This document shows, piece by piece, positions 54,901 to 63,385 of a DNA stretch of 64,000 nucleotides. The stretch comes from Saccharina japonica. Taxonomy: Eukaryota > Sar > Phaeophyceae > Laminariales > Laminariaceae. The notes below the pieces were generated by a model, which searched no databases, was not told the origin of the DNA, and saw only the letters and a list, made by a program, of their open reading frames with translations. Each line of letters starts with the position of its first letter. The first letter of the stretch is position 1. The position numbers and the translations under genes are program-made. The stretch covers positions 409,651-473,650 of the forward strand of contig MEHQ01002737.1 of NCBI GenBank assembly GCA_008828725.1, in the 5' to 3' direction.

Positions 54901-57900
54901 TTAGGGAACATTCGAAGATTTTGATTNATTGGCCCGATATTAACGAGTATAAAATAAATTCAATTTGAGAAAAAAAAAATAGTATTTTCATGGTCAAAAC
55001 GCAGCACCAAAATGAAATTTCAATTTGGAAAAGAAATAAAATCAAATCGCTTTTCATTGGTCAACACGACGCACCAGCACCAAAGTATTAGGATCTTGGG
55101 GTCTAATCAATTTGAATTGGACGAAAAAACCAAGAAGGTCCCAGGACCTTCTTTTGTAGGCCCTGACCCATTTGGTGGGCATAGCGATTGACATAATTGG
55201 CTCTATGTGCCATTAGCAAAGCCATAAGCTGGAGTGGGCACGTGCCATTAGGATTTTGGGCACAAGGGGTGGCAAAACAAGAGAAAATATGCCATAGGCA
55301 GCCTATGCCACCCCTATTTTTGGCGCTGGGTTCGTTGAAAGCCCGGGCTAGATGCCCAGTCGGCATCGGGAACTTCGCTGAATACTTAAACAGCATCAAA
55401 ACGATTGACTTATATGCATACGATTCAGCATTTCAGCAGTTGGTTTATGTTCACACACCCCGCTTATGTGTTTAAATACACCCGAAAACACGAAGAAGTC
55501 ACACCGTGGAAAAATGGCCAAATCCTAGTGCCATAGTTCGCTCTTTTGCGCAAAACCGACCAAAAAAACGTGAACGGTCCCCAAAAAGGTGGGTTATGAC
55601 TACCAAAACCTAAGCCAAAACTGTGGGGAAATGGCCAAACCCTGGTGCCATAGTTGGCTTGTTTGGACTCGTGCCATTCCGGAAAAGTGGGCACGAAAAA
55701 AAAAAAAAAACACCAAATGGGTCAGGGCCTATTATTTTGGGTGCCCTATTCAAATCAAATTGAGGAGTTGGCACGACTTGGACCGGGATGTCCACGGTGG
55801 GCAAACGCCCCCGGTACAATCTGATCATTTCTTGGTCGCATCGATGACCACGACCGAGGCGACAACGCGTGAACCACGACGCGAGGCCACCGGGACAACA
55901 GCCGCGCCCACGCTTACAGACCATGACTTGGACCGGGATGTCCACGGTGGGCAAACGCCCCCGGTACAATCTGATCATTTCTTGGTCGCATCGATGACCA
56001 CGACCGAGGCGACAACGCGTGAACCACGACGCGAGGCCACCGGGACAACAGCCGCGCCCACGCTTACAGACCATGGCACATCGTACCCCGGCGATGGCGC
56101 CTCAAAAGCAATCATGGCGGTCGCAATCCCAACTTTCCAACCAGCTCGATGTGCCAACCCGACCAAAAACCGAGCGATCGACTCAATAACAGCAGGATAC
56201 GCTCAAGACTTTGATAGCACCGTCGCCGTCCCTGTCTCGCCCGTGGCGTTCCAGGGATCCCTACGCCCGCCCAGGAGACCCTGAGAGCGATAGCTTCCTA
56301 GCCTGGGCCGTCGAAAGCAAAAGTATGCTGGCGGCGGCGCGCACGCGCCGACGCATGCCTTCCCTCTCGTCTCCTCTCGTCGATTTTTTTCACCCCAGGC
56401 TGTGACGCATGCTGCTTTTTTTTTATTTCAGAAATATTTGAACGAGCAATTCACTTTTTCCCCATAGGACGTAAACCAGTTTTTTTTTTGCGAAATCACA
56501 TCCAAATAGGATTTTATTTTCCAAATTGAATTTTCTGCTGTCTTCGTTAAGATGGGCCCTTAATAGTGTACGCACATTACACCTCGAAGTTTTTTTCTTG
56601 TTTTTCGTCGATTATCTTCCACCAACATTCCAACAGTAAAGTAGAAATCCTCACTGTTTACCTGCAGTGCTCCGCTGCTATGTATGATTTTAAAAACAAT
56701 GGTTGAAAACATGAGATACTTGTATCGAACTTTCGATGTGTCCTATATATTAATAATACTTACCTGGTATATATTATATGTAATTTAGCGAATGAACGAA
56801 TGAATTATTAAAATAATGCGTTTGGTCTTTGACCCCCTGGGATCCCCGTATTTTTTACGCTTTGATCTTTGAACGAAAAGTTTCGACATGTTCCCTATCG
56901 CACGCACGCCGTGTCTTGCGTACATATTAATCGTAGAAGTAACTCACGAGTATCGATTATTATTTATTTTCTTACGTTATTTGTATTGTCGTGATCTAGC
57001 GAACTGCCGATTCTGTTCGATGTCCCTTGCTTTATATGACGGACCAGCAAGTCACAAATTCCACGACGTGACACAGACAACGCGAATCCTGGGAGTCGGC
57101 CTTTACCGCAATTCTGGATTATAATATAGGATACAGTATAGAAATCGGGGACTTGGTTGTGGCCCGCGTGTGGTTCCAGTGTTATGAGACCGAATATTGA
57201 GAAAAACGCCGAAAACACTACTTTAGACCCTAACCCTAACCCTAACCCTAACCCTAACCCCAACCCCGTCCCCGCCCCGACCCTTATGAGCTTTGTCTCG
57301 AAAAAATCAGGCGTTTTTTTTTTTTGAAAAATTGGTCGACCACACTAAAAGGTATATAATAAAATATTTCCCGATTTCCATACTTTATCCTAGATAATAA
57401 TTCAGTGGTGTGGTAAAGGCTACTGCCCAACACCCTCCATTACTATATATGAAACTATATTACTATGAAATAATAGTACACTATTAAGGTCGTTTGGGTA
57501 GCACAACGTGGGCGTAAACAAATCCTTGTGGGGCATTGAACACTGTTTATTGCTTATGATTTATTTATCATCCCATTTATTATCTTCGCCGTTCCTTCCT
57601 CTCTCCTTCCTAGCCGTAACTCAGATCCGGGGCCACAAAGTAGGCTCCTCTCCGTCCCCAAATTCGTGGGACCAGTTCTTAAGGGGTTAACCAAATGAAT
57701 GTACAACAGTAGTAGTAGTACAGGGACACCTAATAAGAAACAGGCTACGAGTATTATGAGAAAGCCGGGCTGAGATTTAGAGGGAAATATTATGAGAAGA
57801 CCAGGCTGAGATTTATTAGAGTACACTAAGAAATTCGGGAACCGATATCTTGAAATTGGTGTAGAAAGCACCCACTCTCAAGTACAGTGCAGGACACCTA

Positions 57901-60821
57901 TTAATAATAATAAACAGGCTAATAAGAAAGCCAGGCTGATATTTAGAGGAAAATAAGAAATTCGGTATTCGTTATCTTGAAATTAGTGTAGAAAGCACCC
58001 TCTCTCGAATAAGAAATACAGCCTGGACCAGATTTCCTGCTACTCACTAGGTGTCCTGTACTGTACCAAATCTAGCCTGGACCAGATTCCCTGTTTGTTA
58101 CTAGAATGTTTCTTATTCGGCGTCCTAGTCGGACAAAATAAGAAATTCGGGGATCGTTATATTGAAATTAGTGTAGAAAGCACCCTCTCTCAAATAAGAA
58201 AATCCAGCCTGGACCAGATTTCCTGTTTCTCAATAGGTGTCCTGTACTGTAACAAATCCAGCCTGGACCAGATTCCCTGTTTCTTACTAGATGTCCTGTT
58301 TCTTATTTGGTGTCCTACGTGGGTTCTGATGACTACGCCCCCTCCCGTATTAGTTGTAGTGTAGGCGGGCGGTCAGGTCAGGCAAGGGGTCAAACCGTGG
58401 TCTCCTTCGTAGCATCTGTGTACGTACGAAGTATGTGAGGGACTAAAAGAGGATTAAAGTGCCGCTGCTGCTGCTGCTGCTGCTGCTACTGCGGCTTTCT
58501 GCCGCTGGTGTTGGTGCTGGTGGCGCTGCTGTTGCTGGTTGCTGGTGGTGCAGCTGCTGCAGGTGTTTGTTGATGCTGGTGGTGCTGAAAATGTGAACAC
58601 TTTTGTATGCAGCTGTGGTCGTATCGGATCAGTCCCATTTAGGTTTTGGTCTGAAAAACACGCCGGCTGGCAACGAACGTGCGCTTTTCTTCCTTGTTCC
58701 GTACCTGCGCTGTGCTCGCGCTCGTATCAATGTAACCGTTGCTGGGTAAGGAGGCCATAGCAGCAGAAACATTATCATGGCAGATTTTTGCTCATTGCCG
58801 TACGGAACAGTGTCAATGTGTGAATACAGCAGTACTGTAGTGCTCTGTCACACATGGTATCTGCATCTTGGACGGAGTAGTTTCTTCTGCAAGCTGACGG
58901 ATTCGTGAAACAGCGCTATATCCACGATCAAATGCAGCAGTATTATCGAGTACCACTCGGATCCGAAATATAAGGACCTATTTCAATTATATGTTAACAT
59001 ACTTGAGGTTCGTATATTCCGGATCAGAGGGTTTTGGTCGTGATGCTTAGCTTTCGCGTTGAGCTCGACGAACAGAAACGGTGCCGTTCGTATATATCAC
59101 CGGTATACTTTGCACCAGCTGCTTTGCACGTACGTATTGGCCGAAGAAAAAAAAGAAGACAATCGTTACTTGCTTCAACGTGCCTCTGCTTCATTGTTGA
59201 TTGTACATATATAGACTATAGACTATTGTGTTTACTTGTTACTTGCTGTTGATGCCATGGCTTCCACAGCAGGCAGCATACTAAACAGAATACGACATCA
59301 ATAATATATATTAATACCAGGTATATTTTGTAATAAAATATCCCATCCCCTCAAGTCTAATGAACCGTTATCATCATCAATCTATCTACATATCAATTAT
59401 CAATACGCAGCATAGCCGGTGTTTTTCGGAACGACGCGGGAAGGAACCGTTTTTTTCCTTCTTATATGCCCATGTCCTTAAATTAAGCACCGTTTGGTCA
59501 TTAACATGAATAACCGAACGGTCCTTACATTTCAAGACAGGGCGTTTATTTTTTTCTTCTTTTTTTTCTTTTTGTTTTTTCTTCTTTTTCTTGTTTTTTT
59601 TTTATGTTCGTACTCATTATCTATTTCATGTATATGCACATCATATATATATCATGCATGCATGCGCAAGTATATACAAAGGCACGAGGAACGAGGAATG
59701 TGGAACACAAGCCATCAATAATCAATAATAGTCAAAGTGCCCCCAAGAAACAGCAGGAGGGTGCCATTTGTACGAGACCACACTGCTGCTGTTCTGTTTG
59801 ATGTTTTGGTTATTAGCTGGGTGTTGGATTCTGTTCGATGTGTTCTGTTCTGGTGTGCCTGTGTTTGTGTTACGAATATTATTGTATTTGTCGGTGTGCT
59901 ATTAGGCTAAGTGTAGTAGTGGCAGTAGTAAGTAGTAGTATTAATAGTAGTAGTAGCAGCAGGACCAGTAAGTGGTGATATTATACTCGTACGCAGTAGT
60001 AACAGCAGGAGCAGTAGTAGTAGGAGTAGTATGATTGGTTGTATATACTTTTAGGAGGAGGAGGAGTACGTATATGTGAAGGGCTTGCCATCGGGGGACA
60101 CGGGAGTGTCGATGCTAGCCTGTGTAGTTACTCGTTCCATCGGTATCAGTTAATTCCATACTGTCTCTTTTCTCGAGCGCAGCCAAAGGTCCATTATGGC
60201 AGGAAACACATGCGTATCTGATACCTGGTATGTACTGTATTGGATAACTCGAGACACTTGCTTGAGTTCGCTCTTTTCCCCACATTTGTGCCGCCTATCA
60301 GAAGCGTGACGTCACGTATTTTACGAATCCGAAGCGACCATAGTTTCCTAGATTTATATACACGTAGCTGCGTACCAGATAGCCATATAGCGATCCATAA
60401 CATTAGCCCACCCTGAGTTGTTTGCCCTTTTCCCCACAGTTGTGCCACCTGTCAGAAGCGTGACGCCGCGTATTTTACGAATCCGAAGCGACCATAGTTT
60501 CCTAGATGTGTACATAGCTGCTTACCAGATAGCCGTATGGCGCTCCATAGCATTAGCCCACCCTGAGTTGTCTTACTGTAAATGCAGATCACACGATGAT
60601 CAAAGGATGTCGACAATGACACCCAGGAATCGGGAAGGGGGATTGAAGATGCAACTATTCGAACCGAAACACAAAATAAGGCTGCAGACTTGCCAAAGCA
60701 CCTCGTATTGAGATTAAGGCGCTTCTTGCAAGAAGAGGGAAGATCGTTTATGGACCTGACACGGGAAGCTTGGGGTCGGGTATGCAATAAACGACGACTC
60801 GAGAACAGAGACTACTACTAG

Positions 60822-60898
<77 letters not shown>

Positions 60899-62248
60899 TC
60901 ACTAATATACCGTCCGCCCGTTTTACTGCCGTGCTGCGTGTGCTACGATTGCTCCTTTTTCCCTCTTCTTGTATCTTGTGTGTATTAAAATCACATGGCA
61001 TACAATAATATCAGTCTCTTTCGAGCTGTGCGACGCTAACGGCTCCGGCAAGATCGACCAGGATGATATGGAGCAGGTCCTGACATCAATCAACGACACC
61101 GCCAGCTACTTCGGCGACCCCGTGCTCAAGCGCGCCCAGATTAAGGTGGGGAGGGAGAGGGGAGGGGAGAAGGAACGAGGGATGGAGAGGGGCGTTAAGG
61201 CTATGAATGGTTTATGGTGGGGTGTTCATCGACCGTCGTTCATTGGAGGACGCCGATACCTAACTATTAATAGTACGTCGTACGCGTTTGGTTGTGTACC
61301 ATATATATGCTAAAATAGTGATCATACTGAAGCAATACCTGGCCCCTGGTGTTTGAAAACTATAAAACACCAGGAGTAGTCTAGTTATACTTCTGTGTGC
61401 AGTAGTAGAAATATGCTCCCTGTTTACTGGGGTCCTCTACAACTTAAATTCAAAATGTTTCCGGTTCAAAAACCTGATTCACTACGTCGCACTCAACATG
61501 TTTTGGTCGCGTGAAAACGCGGTAGAAAACACATAATTTAATCAACTGAGAGGGTGGTCACTCATTACTGGAATATGTAGTGTCAACCATTTTATCCAAG
61601 GGAAATCAAGACGTACGCAAGCTACCCTAATCAGCTGCCTAAACCACCAGCGTAGGACGCGCGCAACAGACTTAGCCACCGCCACGAACAGCCGCACCAC
61701 CACAACAACGACTGTCACCATCCACAGCAGTCATAGTACTAACATCACTGCGCAAGGCAGACCTAGCCAGGAAAAGTGACCAGCAGGAGTATTGCCCAGA
61801 AACACTAAGGCTTCTGCTCGGGCCAAGTTGCGAGTCGAGGGGGTGGGGGGGCAGCTGGGCGCTTAGTAAGCCGTGGTCCTAGGTTGTTATAGTTGTTTGT
61901 CGAAAACGAAGTTTATAAAGGGGTCCAGCAGAGGGAGGAAGGGGGGGGGGGGAGGAAGGCAGGAGCTTTGCACAAGAGCAGTGCCTCACGTTTTGTTTGT
62001 TTTTCGTTCTCGTTGCTGGACAATGCTTAATTATTTTTTCGTTTTACTTGTCGCGCCCTCACCCCCTCCTCCTCCCTTACCCCCTGCGTCTACGCTGTCA
62101 GGACCTCGTGTTGGACATCTTCGACGAGTACGCGGGTCGCACGGGGTCCCTCGACTACGCAAACTACGTCAAGGCTGTTGCGGAACACCCGGTGGTAGTT
62201 CAGTTCGCGTGTGGCGAAGGCTCAGAGCGATACGGTTCGGCAACCTGA
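40154..62248 (+). CDS. EF-hand calcium-binding protein gene (split across a roughly 20-kb interval)
   Basis: The N-terminal exons at 40154-41164 and the C-terminal exons at 61015-62248 lie on the same strand and complement each other. The start MGNDMGRSANRMAIGAMANA, with Gly2, could be N-myristoylated, as in calcineurin B, CIB and recoverin-like proteins. THFEKKELLRLQGKFVELAQ and TITRAEF form a first, degenerate EF hand. A canonical loop, DANGSGKIDQDD (D1, N3, S5, K7, D9, D12), and a last degenerate EF hand follow. About 40-60 residues with the middle EF hand are not located. Linking the two halves is inference from strand, order and family architecture; they could be two genes. The interval holds the large inverted duplication. 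Confidence 0.5.
41100..41164 (+). CDS. EF-hand gene exon 2
   Basis: The exon has 21 codons plus two bases: GKFVELAQREGNPFTITRAE then F and a split arginine. The acceptor is TATTTCCAG and the donor a consensus GTGAGT. It completes a degenerate first EF hand (F..LA....NPFTITRAEF). Confidence 0.65.
41915..41944 (+). CDS. EF-hand gene, candidate exon 3 (weak)
   Basis: An excellent pyrimidine-rich acceptor (TTTTTTTTCTGGTCTTTTCAG) supplies the one base that exon 2 needs. The in-frame reading TFELRSQPV lasts only about 30 bp before a stop, so a donor must be chosen early (GTAGAG). The strong acceptor is the main evidence; the peptide does not resemble a middle EF hand. Confidence 0.25.
42835..42936. 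repeat. CAG/CTG microsatellite, about 100 bp
   Basis: About 32 triplets of mostly CAG interrupted by CAA and ACGG. It gives polyGln, polyAla, polySer, polyLeu or polyCys in different frames, none with coding support. Smaller CTG/CAG runs are at 40360, 41610, 42220 and 58460. Confidence 0.75.
43398..43501. mobile_element. Short TIR element (MITE) copy 5
   Basis: The ends are TCACGGAGGACCATAG and GGTCCCCCGTGA, with inner GTAAATAAGACCAAATATTG and GGTCCTATTTACT. It is about 104 bp and lies in the long intron of the EF-hand gene. Confidence 0.7.
44150..44290. repeat. CAGA microsatellite
   Basis: An imperfect (GACA)n/(GGCA)n array of about 140 bp (AGACAGACAGACAGACAGGC). It is followed directly by a duplicated 96-bp unit. 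Open frames across it (QTDRQ or CLSVCL) are artefacts. Confidence 0.7.
44285..44455 (+). repeat. 96-bp tandem duplication
   Basis: Two copies each run from GATATGGCACCAAGAT to TTTTGCAAGTTGTCTCTGAT and are separated by a short CAGA run. The copies differ by a few bases. Confidence 0.6.
46189..48635 (+). repeat. Large inverted duplication, module A (left copy)
   Basis: This 2.45-kb module matches the reverse complement of 51567-54003 almost base for base. It starts at CGCTGAGTTGTAGAG and ends at GTGTGTGCGTGTT. It contains a CCGAA pentamer array (about 46600-46640) and a T-rich block near 47505. An open frame of 130-160 codons at 48236-48721 is preserved in both copies, but so is all surrounding noncoding sequence, so this is not evidence of coding. 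Confidence 0.85.
48636..50654 (+). repeat. Large inverted duplication, module B (left copy)
   Basis: This 2.02-kb module abuts A directly. Its reverse complement is 54005-56288. It starts GCTCTCAGGGTCTCCTGG and ends CTTGCATCAGGCAG. It includes a block coding in one frame for a Thr-rich peptide (minus strand, ATTREPRREATGTTAAP) and a field of GGTGCTGGTGCGTGTGTTGA..CCAATGAAAAGCG repeats (49680-50130). Confidence 0.82.
50655..51566. other. Unique spacer inside the inverted duplication
   Basis: These 912 bp are not repeated elsewhere in the window. They carry two TACCTGGTA motifs (50789, 50826) and a C/T-rich part (about 51130-51370). No gene is supported. Confidence 0.6.
51567..54003 (-). repeat. 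Large inverted duplication, module A' (right copy)
   Basis: This is the reverse complement of 46189-48635. Visible differences are few (for example one base in TCCTTGCGGTCC against GGACCTCAAGGA). The inner boundary is at AACACGCACACACAG and the outer one at CTACAACTCAGCG, immediately before the N at 54004. Confidence 0.85.
54535..55085. repeat. CCAAT-containing satellite field in module B'
   Basis: At least five copies of TTTTCATTGGTCAACACACG followed by CACCAGCACC occur, in both orientations, joined by AATAAATTCAATTTGG and AAAAAATAAAATTCAAATCC blocks. The equivalent field in B (49680-50130) has a different copy number and arrangement. Confidence 0.7.
55775..56074 (+). repeat. 150-bp exact tandem duplication unique to B'
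   Basis: 55775-55924 and 55925-56074 appear identical, each starting GACTTGGACCGGGATGTCCA and ending TTACAGACCAT. Module B has a single copy (about 48850-49000). The unit is a multiple of three, so the open frame through it stays intact. Confidence 0.8.
57228..57270 (-). repeat. Interstitial telomere-type repeat
   Basis: Five to six CCCTAA units (TTAGGG on the minus strand), then degenerate CCCCAACCCC and CCCGCCCC. It lies 0.9 kb outside the right end of the inverted duplication. Confidence 0.75.
57705..58320. repeat. Complex tandem and inverted repeat cluster
   Basis: About 600 bp is built from repeated blocks. AATAAGAAATTCGG...TTGAAATTAGTGTAGAAAGC occurs three times, CAGCCTGGACCAGATT four times, and AGGTGTCCTGTACTGTA with its reverse complement (CAGGACACCT). 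No coding evidence. Confidence 0.65.
60265..60575. repeat. Tandem duplication of about 152 bp
   Basis: Copies begin near 60269 (GCTCTTTTCCCCACA) and 60421 (GCCCTTTTCCCCACA). Each includes AGAAGCGTGACG, TTTTACGAATCCGAAGCGAC and AGCCCACCCTGAGTTGT. They are about 90% alike by eye. Confidence 0.65.
60812..60900. repeat. ACT trinucleotide array
   Basis: About 28 uninterrupted ACT/TAC triplets lie just upstream of the calcium-loop exon, in the long intron. On the minus strand they give a polyvaline frame that should not be read as a protein. Confidence 0.8.
61015..61145 (+). CDS. EF-hand exon (canonical calcium loop)
   Basis: The exon has two bases and 43 codons. SFELCDANGSGKIDQDDMEQ leads to VLTSINDTASYFGDPVLKRA and QIK. 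The acceptor is ATATCAG and the donor GTGGGG. The 12-residue loop starting at D has oxygen ligands at 1, 3, 5, 9 and 12 (D at 12 where E is usual). Ile at 8 is conserved. Confidence 0.82.
61146..62101. other. Last intron of the EF-hand gene
   Basis: The intron is 956 bp with a GTGGGG donor and CTGTCAG acceptor. It contains a G-rich run (61935-61955) and a polypyrimidine tract before the acceptor. No other feature. Confidence 0.6.
62102..62248 (+). CDS. EF-hand gene terminal exon
   Basis: The exon has 48 codons and TGA in phase 0: DLVLDIFDEYAGRTGSLDYA, NYVKAVAEHPVVVQFACGEG and SERYGSAT. The acceptor is CTGTCAG after a C/T-rich tract. The last EF hand is degenerate (DEYAGRTGSLDY, lacking most side-chain ligands). 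The HPVVVQF helix after it recalls the end of calcineurin-B-type proteins. Confidence 0.8.
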   Translation, partial: DLVLDIFDEYAGRTGSLDYANYVKAVAEHPVVVQFACGEGSERYGSAT

Positions 62249-63070
62249 CCTACGCCGACCCTTTTTTAGCCCCACCCTACGCCTCCCACCCACCCAACCA
62301 CTCTCCCCGCCTCGATAATAACTCGTGTCTTTCCGAAACCCAGGGGGTGGAGGGTATAGTGCCTTTTTCAACCCCACCCCATCCTTCCCACCACCCTCCC
62401 CGCCTTGGTAATAACGCATTTCATTCCGAAAACCAGGGTGGAGGGGAGTATAACGTGAGGCAGCGGGGGGTTGGTTACTGAGGTGGGTTTTTTTTGTAGG
62501 AGGCAAGCCGGGTGCGGGAAGGGGGGGAGGGGGGGTGGACTGGATAGTGCACGATACGAGCTTTTTACTAGGAGAAGGGAGGACCGACGGCCACACTGAC
62601 TAAGGGCGGGGGTGGGGGGAAGAAGGGGGGGAGGATTGGGAAGGGGGGGGGGGATATTTTTTTGTTACGTTTTTGTCCTCAAGTGGGATGGCGGCTTTGT
62701 ATTCGCGCAAGCGATTGCGCGAGTGTTTGCTCGTGTTTGTGCGTTTGGTCTCCGGCTTGAAAAGACAGGTCAAACGAGACGCAGCGGTGGCGGCTCTCGT
62801 CTCCCTTTGAAACGGCCTAAAGGAAGCAGCGCAATGCTCGCGATCGGAACTTTCTACGGAATGTTCCTAGAATATTCCTCTTTCATCTACTTCGACGTTA
62901 GTTTCAGTGGCTTTACAGCTGCAGGCAAGCCGTACGGGCAATTGAGTGGGTGGTGGCCAGGCAGGAACGTCCCGCGGGCGCAGGGGGGGGGAGGGTGGGG
63001 GGAATGGATGCGGAAGGGTCGAAGAGGCCACGAAAGGCTTGAACAGATATTACGCCGGTTATTCGCCAGC
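62249..63070. other. Downstream region, G-rich; possible heat-shock-like element
   Basis: GGAATGTTCCTAGAATATTC (62858) is a run of GAA/TTC half-sites close to a heat-shock element, though one spacing is 3 rather than 2. No gene start can be tied to it. Otherwise the region has G tracts and a C-rich duplicated stretch (CCACCC..CTCCCCGCCT near 62290 and 62390). Confidence 0.25.
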
Positions 63071-63074
63071 ATGT

Positions 63075-63136
63075 CTTTGCTTGCTGTTTGCTCGCTTGCT
63101 GGCTTGCTTGCTTGCTGTTTGCTCGCTTGCTTGCTG

Positions 63137-63203
<67 letters not shown>

Positions 63204-63204
63204 C

Positions 63205-63239
<35 letters not shown>

Positions 63240-63385
63240 CGCTTGCTTGCTCGCTCGCTTGCCCGCTTGTTGCTTGCTTGCTCGCTTGCTTACTTGCTCT
63301 GCTTGCTTGCTTGCTCGCTCGCTGTCCCGCTAGCTTGCCCGCTAGCTTGCTCGCCAGCTTGCTCGCCAGCTTGCCTGCTTTGTAG
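63075..63385 (+). repeat. CTTG/CTCG tetranucleotide array, about 300 bp
   Basis: About 70 imperfect GCTT/GCTC units. It is open in several frames on both strands (Leu-Ala-Cys-rich and Lys-Gln-Ala-Ser-rich), which explains the long apparent reading frames here. Confidence 0.8.

Larger units (their letters stand above)
54005..56288 (-). repeat. Large inverted duplication, module B' (right copy)
   Basis: This is the reverse complement of 48636-50654. It is more diverged in its repeat field and about 265 bp longer, partly because of a 150-bp exact tandem duplication (55775-56074). It contains a second N at 54927. It lies to the right of A', so the order is permuted relative to a true inversion. 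Confidence 0.82.
56289..60264. other. Long intron of the EF-hand gene, right part
   Basis: Here are the telomere-type tract, the 57.7-58.3 kb cluster, a CTG run (58460), a T-rich tract (59538-59605) and AGT/AGC-rich sequence (59915-60030). I could not find a middle EF-hand exon. Confidence 0.4.

Noticed and set aside
60606-60780. Possible exon reading LPKHLVLRLRRFLQEEGRSF before the calcium-loop exon of the EF-hand gene
   Set aside because: Its acceptor (ATCAAAG) lacks a pyrimidine tract, the donor choice is ambiguous, and the peptide does not resemble a middle EF hand.
60714-61001. Polyvaline frame on the minus strand
   Set aside because: It is a translation of the ACT array.
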